A DNA stretch of 64,000 nucleotides from Pandoraea oxalativorans (GCF_000972785.3 NZ_CP011253.3:2852001-2916000), one strand, 5' to 3'. Shown: positions 45,600 through 54,249, numbered from the stretch's first letter. The notes: a model not told the origin generated them from the sequence alone. Numbers and translations are program-made.

Positions 45600-47405
45600 T
45601 TAGCGTGCCGGGTACGGCTTGGCGGGCGCGCCCATCACCGGCTCACCGAGCAGCGGGCTCGACAACGCGTAAGCGCCGTTCTCGGTGAAGGCCCACATGA
45701 TGTTGCGGTCGTACTCGGTGTACATCGCGAACACGCCCTTACCCAGCGTGTAGACCGGCAGTTCCGTTTCGTCGGCCAGGCCCGGCACGAAGTAACCGGC
45801 GATGCGCGGCTTGGTCGGATCCTTCACATCGAAAATCTGCACGCCCGCGTTATAGAACGAGTACGGCACGATGCCCTGACGCCACGTCCCCGGCTGCCCG
45901 ATAGAGTTCGAACGCTTCGGACCGTAGTTGCCGCCACGCTGACAGAAGCTGGTGAACGGCGCGCCTTCGGGCACTTCCGGCTCGGGCAGTTTGCCGGCCA
46001 CTTTCATCTTCGCGGGATCGCGCGCGTCGACGACGAAGATGTCCTTGTACGGCTCGTAGCAGTCGCGGTTCATCGGGTAGCCGCTGGTGAGCACGTAACC
46101 CGTGCGCTCGTACTGGCTGACGTCAGCGTTGTCGTACTCCGTGCCGGCGAAGCTCGGTGCCGTGTTCACGTTGCCCACCACCTTCGGATGCGCCGGATCC
46201 GACAGATCGAACGACCACAGGCCGAGTCCGCCCATCGCACCGAAGCCCACCTTGCCGCCCTGCTCCAGCGGCTTGGGCAGGAAGATCGGCATACGCGAGC
46301 CCATCCACGACGTCCGGTTACCTGCGCGCGGGTTTTGCAGATAGGCCTGTTCATGCGCTTCGTTGCCGAGAATCTGGCCCGGCACCGAGATCTGCGAGAT
46401 GAACTTCGGATTCGCGGGGTCCGACATGTCCCACACCTGATAGCCCGGCGAGTAGAGATAGTTCGGGTACTCGGTGAGTGCGTAGCTGTCGTCCGGCGCC
46501 GACGAGAGAATCATGTACTTGCCGCCGTAGAATTCCGGCGAGTCGAGCGAACCCGAGCCTTGCTGCTGACCGACGGGCGCATTCGGACGCTTGTAGTCGG
46601 TCGTGCGCGTGGCGATCAGCTTCCAGTCGGACGGCAACGGGCCGTCCATCACGAAGACCTTGAAGCCCTTGAGCGAGTTGTAATTACGTTGCGCCGCTAC
46701 CTTGTCCGGCTGCTTCGACTTGTCCTGCAGCAGCCCATAGCGGCCGATTTCGAACGACGCGACGAGAATCGGCTTGCCCAGCTTCTTGTTCCACACGATG
46801 GTGGCGCCACCGAGGTAGTCCTGCACGTTGTTGGCGTCGAACTTCTCGCTCGATCCCTTCGGCCCCCACACACCGCCCTTCGAATAGACGACGCGACCGT
46901 TCGCCGGATCGGTTACATCCAGGATGCGCAGATAGTCGCGGTCATGAATGTAGAGGTATCGCTTGCCGTTGAAGTCGGCGATGTTGTTCCACGCGTGGAA
47001 CGGCGAACCGACGCCCGGATAGAACGCCAGCACCTTCACGTTCTTCGTATAGCTCTTCTTGTCCCACGTGGTCAGTTCGCCGGGAAAGCGCTGGCCCGTG
47101 TGAATTTCGGGCGACGCCTTCGGCCAGATGAACTTGCCGGTGGCCGGATCCATACCGTAGTCGACACCCGCCTTGAGCGGCTTCGGTTCGCGGTCCGGCG
47201 TGAGACGCAGCCATCCGGCCAGATACGGGTCCTTGACGTTCGGCGTGCCGGGCGTACCGGACGGATTCTCGACCTGCGCCGGCTGCGCGACCGGCGCGCC
47301 CTCCGGGGCAGAAGCGTGCGCGGTGAGCGCCATCGTGAGCGCCGCGAGCACTGCCGTGGCTGTCAACATGGCGGGGGCTGCACCGCGTGTCTGCATGCGA
47401 AACAT
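45600..47405 (-). CDS. Secreted LVIVD-repeat protein
   Basis: Encodes 601 residues, with a signal peptide (cleavage near AHA|SAPEG, residue 31) and a start at 47405 served by AAGGAGGAAG. At least five LVIVD-type strands are seen: LRILDVTDPA, YQVWDMSDPA, LWSFDLSDPA, IFVVDARDPA and VQIFDVKDPT, each followed by a K/G-V-V/I-G-x strand. Such repeats build a beta-propeller, found in choice-of-anchor and surface proteins; enzymatic activity is unknown. It lies downstream of the 47.5-kb porin on the same strand. The protein is unusually tryptophan- and tyrosine-rich. Confidence 0.85.
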   Translation of the reverse strand: MFRMQTRGAAPAMLTATAVLAALTMALTAHASAPEGAPVAQPAQVENPSGTPGTPNVKDPYLAGWLRLTPDREPKPLKAGVDYGMDPATGKFIWPKASPEIHTGQRFPGELTTWDKKSYTKNVKVLAFYPGVGSPFHAWNNIADFNGKRYLYIHDRDYLRILDVTDPANGRVVYSKGGVWGPKGSSEKFDANNVQDYLGGATIVWNKKLGKPILVASFEIGRYGLLQDKSKQPDKVAAQRNYNSLKGFKVFVMDGPLPSDWKLIATRTTDYKRPNAPVGQQQGSGSLDSPEFYGGKYMILSSAPDDSYALTEYPNYLYSPGYQVWDMSDPANPKFISQISVPGQILGNEAHEQAYLQNPRAGNRTSWMGSRMPIFLPKPLEQGGKVGFGAMGGLGLWSFDLSDPAHPKVVGNVNTAPSFAGTEYDNADVSQYERTGYVLTSGYPMNRDCYEPYKDIFVVDARDPAKMKVAGKLPEPEVPEGAPFTSFCQRGGNYGPKRSNSIGQPGTWRQGIVPYSFYNAGVQIFDVKDPTKPRIAGYFVPGLADETELPVYTLGKGVFAMYTEYDRNIMWAFTENGAYALSSPLLGEPVMGAPAKPYPAR

Positions 47406-47510
47406 GTCTTCCTCCTTCGTCTCAAAAGTCTTCTCGCCGACGCTGTGAACGACCCTCGCCGGCGGCGTATTACTGAAAAGCGGGAATGCGAATGGCGAAC
47501 GACATCCGCG

Positions 47511-48560
47511 TCAGAACGCGTGACGAATACCGAGCTGCACACCCGACGGGTTCTGCGTGCCGGTTGGCGTGACCTGGAACGTCACCGGGTAGTGGACGGT
47601 CGTGTCGTTGCTGTGCTGCACGCGAGCGTAGGTCGCATAAAGCGTGGTGCGCTTCGACAAGCCGTACATGTAGCCGACCACGAAGCCGTTGGCGTTGGAG
47701 AGCGCCTTGTTGTCGTCGTCCTGACGGTGGACAAAGCTCGCGTAGAACCGATGACGGTCGGTGAGCGCGTAGCGCACGCCCGCCTGAATATCCCAGCCGC
47801 GCACATTGAACGCGACGTACGGGGGATAAGCGTAGTAGCCGTTGTACGTGTGATAGATGAACGTCGGTTCGACGCTGCCGAACTTGTACGTCGCGGCGAA
47901 GTAGTTGTCGCGCGACGAACGGATCTGGCTGGCCGAATAGATGTCGCGGGTGTATTGCAGCTCGCTGACCGCGCCGAGGAAAAGGTCGCCGTGGCGATAT
48001 TCCAATGCAGCGGAGTAGAAGCGGCCGGAGCGCGTGCCGTCGCCCACACCGGTCGTCGCCATGAAGCGTGCGTTCAGGCCATACCAGGTCGGCGTCTTGT
48101 ACTGTATGGCGTTGTCGACGCGATACGATGCGTAGAAGAACTCCATGTTGTTGACCATACTGAAGTCGGCCGCCCAGCTCGGATCGGCGTAACCCGCGAT
48201 CCAGTACGACGGCGTGAACTGGCGACCCAGCGTCAGATCGCCCCACGGCCCCTTGATCCCCACGAACGACTGGCGTGCCTGCGTCGATTGTGTGCCGTTG
48301 TTGGCTGAGAACATCGGCTCGTACGTAAAGAACGCGCGATTGCCGCCGCCAAGTTCTTCATAGCCGCTCAGGTTGAAACGAGAGTTGTTCAGCCCACCGC
48401 TGGACATTCTCGTGACCTTGCCGCCATTCGCGCCCGACCCCCACAGTTGCTCCATGTTCAGGTCGATGAACCCCGAGAGCGTGACACCCCCGGAAGACTG
48501 CGCGTACGCACCGCCCTGCATTGCACCCAGCAGCAATGCACACAACACTCGCTTCTTCAT
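47511..48560 (-). CDS. Gram-negative porin (Burkholderia-type)
   Basis: Encodes 349 residues with a signal peptide (MKKRVLCALLLGAMQGGAYA|QSS), the first strand GGVTLSGFIDLNMEQL and a C-terminal GIRHAF. The ATG at 48560 is correct; an open frame to 48668 lies over the promoter. A TATAAT-like -10 (48660-48665) and the GntR motif (48639-48651) lie upstream. It is the island's second porin and probably gives the substrate access to the periplasm. Confidence 0.92.
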   Translation of the reverse strand: MKKRVLCALLLGAMQGGAYAQSSGGVTLSGFIDLNMEQLWGSGANGGKVTRMSSGGLNNSRFNLSGYEELGGGNRAFFTYEPMFSANNGTQSTQARQSFVGIKGPWGDLTLGRQFTPSYWIAGYADPSWAADFSMVNNMEFFYASYRVDNAIQYKTPTWYGLNARFMATTGVGDGTRSGRFYSAALEYRHGDLFLGAVSELQYTRDIYSASQIRSSRDNYFAATYKFGSVEPTFIYHTYNGYYAYPPYVAFNVRGWDIQAGVRYALTDRHRFYASFVHRQDDDNKALSNANGFVVGYMYGLSKRTTLYATYARVQHSNDTTVHYPVTFQVTPTGTQNPSGVQLGIRHAF

Positions 48561-48638
48561 GCTGTCTCCTGATGTTTCTCGTTTTATTTGCGACGCCTCC
48601 CTGTCGAACTGCCGGGATGTCTGTCGCTCGCCCGTTGT

Positions 48639-48665
48639 ATGTATACAATCTTTCGACGAATTATA
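48639..48665 (-). promoter_or_regulatory. Promoter and GntR-type operator of the 47.5-kb porin
   Basis: On the minus strand TATAAT (complement of 48660-48665) is a good -10 box, and the motif ATGTATACAATCT (48639-48651, plus-strand reading) lies just downstream, over the expected start point. The same arrangement is seen at the GntR gene's own promoter. Confidence 0.65.
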
Positions 48666-48851
48666 CATATCAAAGAAATTGAATTTCTACTGCTATTTGC
48701 TTATACAAACGGGCTATTTTTTTATAGCGGGTTACCCCTTAGGGCTCTGGATGATGAATCGCCGCCGACACACCGGGCGCAATGCGCGCGAGGTGACCGG
48801 CGGCGATTTGAGTGACTGCCGCGGGGAATATCGAGATGCGTCGCGGGCGGA

Positions 48852-49319
48852 TCAAAGTCCGCTGCGGTCGGCCTGAAGGCCTTCGTGGCGTAGCTTCGGC
48901 GCGTTGTCGTTGCCGGTGCCGTCTTTCGAAGCGCCGCCCCAGCCGTGCGCGGTGACGTCGAAGATCACGCCGTTCGGGTCGAAGAATTTGACCTCGTAGA
49001 AGATGTTGCTCTTCACCGGCACTTCGCCCATGTAATAGCGTCCACCGGCCGCTTCGATCTTCGCGCGCGTGGCCGCCACGTCTTCCACCCAGATGCCGAT
49101 GTGATGCAGGCCGACGAACTCGCGCCCACGGTCGCCCGCCGCTTCGTCGTTCTTATAGTTGAGCAGCGCGAGGTTGATGACGCCGTCAGAGAGGTAGACG
49201 CCCCGGGCGAGCGAGGAGTCCGTCTCCCCGACCTTCTTGAAATCGAAGGCCTGCATATAGAATTCGGCCGCCTTCCAGGGGTCCGGTACGGAAAGCGCAA
49301 TGTGACGCAGTTTGGCCAT
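48852..49319 (-). CDS. VOC-family (glyoxalase-like) protein
   Basis: Encodes 155 residues. His ligands are visible in RHIALSVPDPW and LHHIGIWVED. The third ligand position, usually Glu, reads Asp (GVIFDVTAHGW), so a changed or absent metal site is possible. The protein resembles lactoylglutathione-lyase-like proteins of aromatic-degradation clusters. It is transcribed from the promoter region it shares with the divergent GntR gene. The gap 48561-48851 before the porin holds no other gene. Confidence 0.85.
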   Translation of the reverse strand: MAKLRHIALSVPDPWKAAEFYMQAFDFKKVGETDSSLARGVYLSDGVINLALLNYKNDEAAGDRGREFVGLHHIGIWVEDVAATRAKIEAAGGRYYMGEVPVKSNIFYEVKFFDPNGVIFDVTAHGWGGASKDGTGNDNAPKLRHEGLQADRSGL

Positions 49320-49379
49320 GATGAATGTCTCCTTCGGATTGAGGTGATAGGCCTCGCCGGTATCACCGGCGATTGGCTT

Positions 49380-49392
49380 ATGTATACTATCT
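49380..49392. promoter_or_regulatory. GntR-type operator before the VOC gene
   Basis: ATGTATACTATCT differs in one base from the motif at 49531-49543 and lies 61 bases before the VOC start. It is one of four copies in the island. Confidence 0.6.
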
Positions 49393-49400
49393 CAGCACAT

Positions 49401-49428
49401 TGCATTCAAAAACGAATTTTTGAATGCA
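49401..49428. promoter_or_regulatory. Perfect 28-base palindrome between VOC and GntR genes
   Basis: TGCATTCAAAAA (49401-49412) and TTTTTGAATGCA (49417-49428) are exact complements around a CGAA tetraloop. It lies midway between the two GntR operator copies of a divergent promoter region. It could be an operator for a second regulator, a protein-bent DNA site or a hairpin in a leader RNA. Confidence 0.55.
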
Positions 49429-49520
49429 TATCTAGCTTCCTATCGTTCCGAAAATCGACCAACCCCCGTCCCTTATGGCGTTGCGCCCTTTTTCCGCGAG
49501 AACACGAGGAAAAATACTCG

Positions 49521-49543
49521 TATAATCCGCATGTATACAATCT
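49521..49543 (+). promoter_or_regulatory. Promoter and operator of the GntR gene
   Basis: TATAAT (49521-49526) is a consensus -10 box, and ATGTATACAATCT (49531-49543) covers the expected transcription start, which suggests autorepression. The gene's ATG is 39 bases further on. Confidence 0.65.
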
Positions 49544-49581
49544 GACTAAAACGACGCATCTACGGAGCGAGATAAATCAGC

Positions 49582-50235
49582 ATGGCCGAAACCATTGCCG
49601 CACGGATCTGCCGCGTATTGACGGGCGAAATCATCGACGGCCGCCTGCCCCCCGGCCAGAAACTTGAAGAAGTCGTGTTGGCCGAGCGCTTCAAGGCGTC
49701 GCGCACGCCTATTCGTGAAGCGTTGCGCGAGTTGAACGCGCGCGGCCTCATCGAACTCACGCCACATAAGGGCGGTGTCGTCGCGAGCATCAGCGTCGAC
49801 GACCTGTCCGACATGCTCGAAGCAATGTGCGAACTCGACGCGCTTTGCTGCCGCCTGAGTGCACAGCGCATGAGCGCCATGCAGAAGAAACAGCTGGAGA
49901 TGATTCACGTCCAGAGCAAGCAGTGCATGGACGCGGGCGACGAAGCCGGTTATCTCGCGCTCAACCGCGAGTTCCATCAGTTGTTGAGTGCGGGCACGCA
50001 GAACAAGACGCTGATGGCCCTAATCGACAGCCACCGCGAACGGCTGGCCCCGTTCCGGGCGGCGCAGTCCGACGTCGAAGAACGCTTTACGGTGTCGTTC
50101 GACGAACACGAGCGCGTGGTGGAGGCCGTGCTGGCCGCCGATGCCGAAGCCGCCTATAACGCGATGCGAAGCCACACGGCGCGCCTGAGCATCCACGTCC
50201 TCGAACGTCTGCAACAGAGTCGCAAGGACGACTGA
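49582..50235 (+). CDS. GntR-family (FCD) transcriptional regulator of the catabolic island
   Basis: Encodes 217 residues. The N-terminal winged helix (LPPGQKLEEVVLAERFKASRTPIREALRELNARGLI, in two parts, residues 20-55) is followed by an all-helical FCD domain with the metal-binding histidine region (YLALNREFHQLL, FDEHERVVEAV, MRSHTARL). FCD regulators usually repress catabolic genes and respond to an organic acid. The same 13-base motif occurs at its own promoter and at three others in 44.4-49.5 kb, so it is the likely regulator of the island. Confidence 0.93.
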   Translation: MAETIAARICRVLTGEIIDGRLPPGQKLEEVVLAERFKASRTPIREALRELNARGLIELTPHKGGVVASISVDDLSDMLEAMCELDALCCRLSAQRMSAMQKKQLEMIHVQSKQCMDAGDEAGYLALNREFHQLLSAGTQNKTLMALIDSHRERLAPFRAAQSDVEERFTVSFDEHERVVEAVLAADAEAAYNAMRSHTARLSIHVLERLQQSRKDD

Positions 50236-50267
50236 TCCGGCGCGGTTGCGCGCGCATCGTGTCATCC

Positions 50268-50309
50268 AGCCCATGCCCGCCCTGCGCGTGCATGGGCTTT
50301 TCTTTTGTG
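50268..50309 (+). terminator. Rho-independent terminator of the GntR gene
   Basis: AGCCCATGC (50268-50276) and GCATGGGCT (50290-50298) form a 9-base stem followed by TTTCTTTT. The rest of the 301-base gap 50236-50536 shows no gene; it must hold the promoter of the PixA/AidA pair. Confidence 0.85.
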
Positions 50310-50536
50310 TGTCCCCTTCCAATTCGTCGATTGGACCGCGCCGGGTCCGCGAGTGCCAATCGAGACGCCGCGCCGCTTTGCACGCAGACGTCACTAATAG
50401 TGTTCATCCGTTGCGAGGTTGAACATTCGCCACCGGCGCCTACCCTCCACAACGGAAACGCTAAGTCGTTTCGTCATTTCGGCGCCGTCGTCGTTGTCGT
50501 CGACGGCATTCAACTCAGCCTTTCGTGGAGACTCAC

Positions 50537-51040
50537 ATGTCGCAAATCACCGATGTGCTGGTCAGCATCGACACCAAGACCATCGTCGACCGGTACGGCA
50601 GGAATTCGAGCATGGCGAATCCGCCGGTCATCGACTTCAAGCATGTTTTCATGATCGTGACGCAGGGCAATGTGGTGAGCGGGCAAGCAGGCGGAGAACT
50701 GGACGTCGCGGCGACGGTCGGCGATGTCATTCGGTGGCGCGAATGCCCGCTCTCGCTGGGTTTCGAGCAGTCGTGCATCTTCTACAAGTTCGTGGGCAAT
50801 CAGGGCAATGAGCTGATCTCGCCGCCCTCGCCGCGCGAAGCCGAGGTCACGATTCCCGTGCCGAACCCGCCGGACCCGACCAAACCGAAGAAGCAATCCT
50901 GCTCAAACTATTTCTGGTCGAGCGAAACGCTCAAGACCGGTCGCGTCACCTATCACTTCCAGTTCATGATTCTCGACCGTAGCGGCAATGTCTGCGGCTG
51001 TTATCAGTGGGATCCGTTCATCACCATTCGCAACCATTGA
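50537..51040 (+). CDS. PixA/AidA-family inclusion-body protein
   Basis: Encodes 167 residues from the ATG at 50537. The N-terminus (ITDVLVSIDTKTIVDRYG), the FKHVFMIVTQGNVVSGQAGGELDV segment and the C-terminal HFQFMILDRSGNVCGCYQWDPFITI are characteristic of the AidA/PixA family. Family members form crystalline inclusions or are quorum- or phase-dependent proteins in Xenorhabdus, Burkholderia and Ralstonia; molecular function is unresolved. A second member follows 101 bases downstream. Confidence 0.88.
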   Translation: MSQITDVLVSIDTKTIVDRYGRNSSMANPPVIDFKHVFMIVTQGNVVSGQAGGELDVAATVGDVIRWRECPLSLGFEQSCIFYKFVGNQGNELISPPSPREAEVTIPVPNPPDPTKPKKQSCSNYFWSSETLKTGRVTYHFQFMILDRSGNVCGCYQWDPFITIRNH

Positions 51041-51141
51041 GGCTTCACGTCATCATGCCGGTCCGCCATTTGTTGTCCGCCCTTGGCACCTTAAGACGCG
51101 CAATGAGTGGCGGTCATCCCGGCCCACAGCAGGGAGTCTCC

Positions 51142-51675
51142 ATGTCCGAAGCGAAGCCCTGCGGCAATACGGGGAACGAAGCCCGCAGTGCCGCCAGCAC
51201 CGACGTATTGCTTGTCGTCGATACGGTGACGCTGCTCGAGCGCGCCTCCGGGGGTGACGAGAAACCGCAGCCCGCCCCCGACACTGCTTACTACGCGCTG
51301 GCCCCGAACGCCGACGCATTGGCTGGCGTCAACGGCGCAAAGTGGGTCATCCACGCGCGCCCCGGCACCCGCCTGAAGCTGCGTTGGACGCCGCTCGCGA
51401 TGCGCGGCGAACACGCGGCATTGCTGCAATTCGCGCTCCTGGACGAAACGACGTTGGGACGGCCGAGCCTGCACGTCGAAAGCCACGCCACGCGCTACGC
51501 GCCGCAGTCGGGAAAGCTTGACGAGCCGGTTCCTCGTGAGGCACCGGATGCGTACTGGGAGACGGAGGTCATCGCCAGCGGGATGGCCGACGTCAATGTC
51601 GACGCCACGGTGACCGACCGCGACGCCAACGTCCTCGGGCGCTTCACGTGGTCGCTGCAAATCGTCGTGCCGTGA
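51142..51675 (+). CDS. PixA/AidA-family protein, second copy
   Basis: Encodes 177 residues from the ATG at 51142 with GGGAG upstream; earlier in-frame starts (51055, 51103) lack a better ribosome site. The fold pattern matches the first copy (TDVLLVVDTVTLLER, GTRLKLRWTPLAM, then TVTDRDANVLGRFTWSLQIVV), but identity is low and the N-terminus is longer. The two probably share one transcript and may form a hetero-assembly, which is inference. Confidence 0.8.
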   Translation: MSEAKPCGNTGNEARSAASTDVLLVVDTVTLLERASGGDEKPQPAPDTAYYALAPNADALAGVNGAKWVIHARPGTRLKLRWTPLAMRGEHAALLQFALLDETTLGRPSLHVESHATRYAPQSGKLDEPVPREAPDAYWETEVIASGMADVNVDATVTDRDANVLGRFTWSLQIVVP

Positions 51676-51917
51676 GGCGTCCGCCTGCCCGCCCTCACGC
51701 ATCGCTACAACGCCCAAACTATTTAGAAATCGAATGGGATGCATTTTGATATTTAATTTGTCGATACCCGATCGGTTCGCTATCTTGTAAGTCTTACCCC
51801 GCAGTTTCACCCCCCACGAGACCCCGCAGCGCGGCTGCGCCCCTGCACACGACACGGTCATACGGCACGTTGTGAGGCAGCGCCAGCGAGGCCCCGGGCA
51901 GCATAGAGGCGTTCCCA

Positions 51918-53153
51918 ATGACTCACCGCGTTTTCGTCGGCGCCGTCGGTGCCGACGGCAACCCCATCACCCTCGCTGTGCGCGACGGACGTTTCACCTA
52001 CGTCGGCGCGCCCGAGTCGTACACCCCCGACGCCACCGGCGCTCAGATCGTCGATCTGCAAGGCAAGCTCGTGCTGCCCGGTTTCGTCGACGGTCACATC
52101 CATCTCGACAAGAGCTTCGTTGGCGATCGCTGGCGCCCGCACCGCCCGGCCGCGACCTTACGCGAGCGCCTTGCCGCCGAGAAGCAGGAAATCGCCGCCG
52201 CCGCGCCGATGGCCCAGCGTGCCGACGCCCTCATGCGTCAAACCGTGTCGTTCGGCACCGTCGCCATGCGCTGTCATGTGGACGTCGACGCCAGCACTGG
52301 GTTCACACACCTGAACGAAGTCCTCGCCATGCGCGAAAAGTGGCGGGAATGGCTGGATATCGAACTCGTCGCCTTCCCGCAAGCGGGTGTGATGACGTGC
52401 CCCGGTACGGCCGAGGTTCTGGAGGACGCCGTTCGCGCCGGTGTGCAAGTCGTTGGGGGCATCGACCCGACCACGCTCGACGGCGATCCGCATGGGCAAC
52501 TGAGCGTGATCTTCGGCATCGCCGAAAAGCACGGCACGAAGATCGACATCCATCTGCATGAGCCCGGCGATATCGGTCTCGCGCAGTTGCATCGCATTGC
52601 GGCACGCACGCAGGCGGCCGGATTGCAGGGGCGCGTGTCCGTCAGCCATGCCTACGGACTGGGCGACATCGGCCCCGAAGCACTCGACACCATCGCCCGT
52701 GCGCTGGCCGACGCCGACGTCTCGATCATGACCAATGCCCCGGGCGAGCGCGCCTTCCCGCCGATTCTGCGCTTGCGCGAAGCGGGTGTGCGTGTCTTCA
52801 CGGGTAACGACAACATTCAGGACAGCTGGTGGCCGTATGGCAACGGCGACATGTTGCAACGCGCGATGCTCATCGGCTATCGCTCCGGCTTCTATACGGA
52901 CGAAGACCTGCACGTCGCACTGGACATGGCGACGACGGCGGCTGCCACCGTGGTCGGCAAAGCGGACTACGGACTGCACGCGGGCAACGAAGCCAGCTTC
53001 GTCGTCTTCGACGCACCGAACGCCGCCGCCGCTGTAGCGGCCGCACCGGCGGCGCGTGCAGTGATTCGTCACGGACGTTACTGGGGCGGCCCGGCGCAAC
53101 TCGCGCTCGACCCCGCCCTGCTCGAGGACACAGCAGGAGCCACCCCGACCTGA
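51918..53153 (+). CDS. Amidohydrolase of the cytosine-deaminase group
   Basis: Encodes 411 residues. The metal ligands begin with FVDGHIHLDKSF, and later ones are in DIHLHEPGD, VSVSHAYGLGD and FTGNDNIQDSWWPYG. The pattern matches the cytosine deaminase/isopropylammelide-hydrolase subgroup, which deaminates or hydrolyses N-heterocycles. A cupin gene follows 187 bases downstream on the same strand. A second enzyme of this subgroup is at 57729-59000 on the other strand. Substrate not determined. Confidence 0.9.
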   Translation: MTHRVFVGAVGADGNPITLAVRDGRFTYVGAPESYTPDATGAQIVDLQGKLVLPGFVDGHIHLDKSFVGDRWRPHRPAATLRERLAAEKQEIAAAAPMAQRADALMRQTVSFGTVAMRCHVDVDASTGFTHLNEVLAMREKWREWLDIELVAFPQAGVMTCPGTAEVLEDAVRAGVQVVGGIDPTTLDGDPHGQLSVIFGIAEKHGTKIDIHLHEPGDIGLAQLHRIAARTQAAGLQGRVSVSHAYGLGDIGPEALDTIARALADADVSIMTNAPGERAFPPILRLREAGVRVFTGNDNIQDSWWPYGNGDMLQRAMLIGYRSGFYTDEDLHVALDMATTAAATVVGKADYGLHAGNEASFVVFDAPNAAAAVAAAPAARAVIRHGRYWGGPAQLALDPALLEDTAGATPT

Positions 53154-53340
53154 CTGTCATGCGCGACGCTGCCGCCTGCGCGAGGCGACGGCGTCGCTCA
53201 CGTTCGTCGCACCGAGGTGAAGCGATCCGTGCGCGCCCCCAAGCGTGGATCGTGACCCGGGAACCCGGCGGAGGACGATGGGGAAAAAATCAGAACGACG
53301 CAACAGAACGACGCATCGGAATCATCAGGAGCCAACAAGC

Positions 53341-54180
53341 ATGTCGAAGACTACGTATTACGCGCCGCACGGCGGGCATCCGGGCCAAACGGAACTGCTC
53401 ACCGACCGCGCTATGTTCACCGAAGCGTACGCCGTCATCCCGAAGGGTGTGATGCGCGACATCGTGACCAGCCACCTCCCGTTCTGGGACAACACGCGTC
53501 TGTGGGTGCTGGCACGTCCGCTCTCGGGTTTCGCCGAGACGTTCGCGCAATACATCATGGAAGTGGGCGCGGGCGGCGGTAGCGAGAAGCCCGAGCAGGA
53601 CGACAAGGCCGAAGGCGTGCTGTTCGTCGTGGAAGGCGAAATCACCGTAACGATTCAGGGCAAGGCGAACACGCTCACGCCGGGCGGCTACGCATTCATT
53701 CCGCCCGCGACCGACTGGCAACTGCGCAACAACAGCCAGAGTACGGCGCGCTTCCACTGGATCCGCAAGCACTATCAGGCCGTGGAAGGTCTGCCGCATC
53801 CGGAACCGTTCGTGAAGAACGAACAGGACGTCGAGCCGATCGCGATGCCGGGCACCGACGGTCGCTGGGTGACGACGCGCTTCGTCGACATTCAGGACAT
53901 GCGCCACGACATGCACGTCAATATCGTCACGTTCCAGCCGGGCGGCGTGATCCCGTTCGCAGAAACGCACGTGATGGAGCACGGCCTGTATGTGCTCGAA
54001 GGCAAGGCCGTCTACCGTCTGAATCAGGATTGGGTGGAAGTCGAAGCCGGTGACTTCATGTGGTTGCGCGCATTCTGCCCGCAGGCCTGCTATGCCGGTG
54101 GCCCCGGCCCGTTCCGCTACCTGCTGTACAAAGACGTCAACCGTCACATGAATCTGACGCTGGGCGCTCAGCCGAAGTAA
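53341..54180 (+). CDS. Double-cupin protein, (S)-ureidoglycine aminohydrolase-like
   Basis: Encodes 279 residues with two cupin domains (residues 60-150 and 190-270). The second has HVMEHGLYVLEGKAVYRL and the acidic/histidine manganese site seen in UGHY (AllE), which releases ammonia from (S)-ureidoglycine in allantoin breakdown. No other allantoin genes are in the window, so a different substrate is possible. The ATG at 53341 with AGGAG is preferred to earlier starts in a repetitive leader. A terminator hairpin follows. Confidence 0.82.
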   Translation: MSKTTYYAPHGGHPGQTELLTDRAMFTEAYAVIPKGVMRDIVTSHLPFWDNTRLWVLARPLSGFAETFAQYIMEVGAGGGSEKPEQDDKAEGVLFVVEGEITVTIQGKANTLTPGGYAFIPPATDWQLRNNSQSTARFHWIRKHYQAVEGLPHPEPFVKNEQDVEPIAMPGTDGRWVTTRFVDIQDMRHDMHVNIVTFQPGGVIPFAETHVMEHGLYVLEGKAVYRLNQDWVEVEAGDFMWLRAFCPQACYAGGPGPFRYLLYKDVNRHMNLTLGAQPK

Positions 54181-54213
54181 GCGGTATTCAGTCGTCGTTA
54201 AATAGTCGCTAAG

Positions 54214-54249
54214 CCGCGTGCGTCGCGCTCATTTCGACGCACGCGGTTT
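54214..54249. terminator. Bidirectional terminator between convergent cupin and LysR genes
   Basis: CCGCGTGCGTCG (54214-54225) and CGACGCACGCGG (54235-54246) form a perfect 12-base stem with a 9-base loop, flanked by AAG on the left and TTT on the right. It overlaps the last codons of the LysR gene. Confidence 0.8.

Noticed and set aside
45582..48308. A 908-codon open frame on the plus strand
   Set aside because: It lies opposite the LVIVD-protein and porin genes, is arginine/valine-rich, and has no family features; it reflects GC-rich third positions of the real genes.
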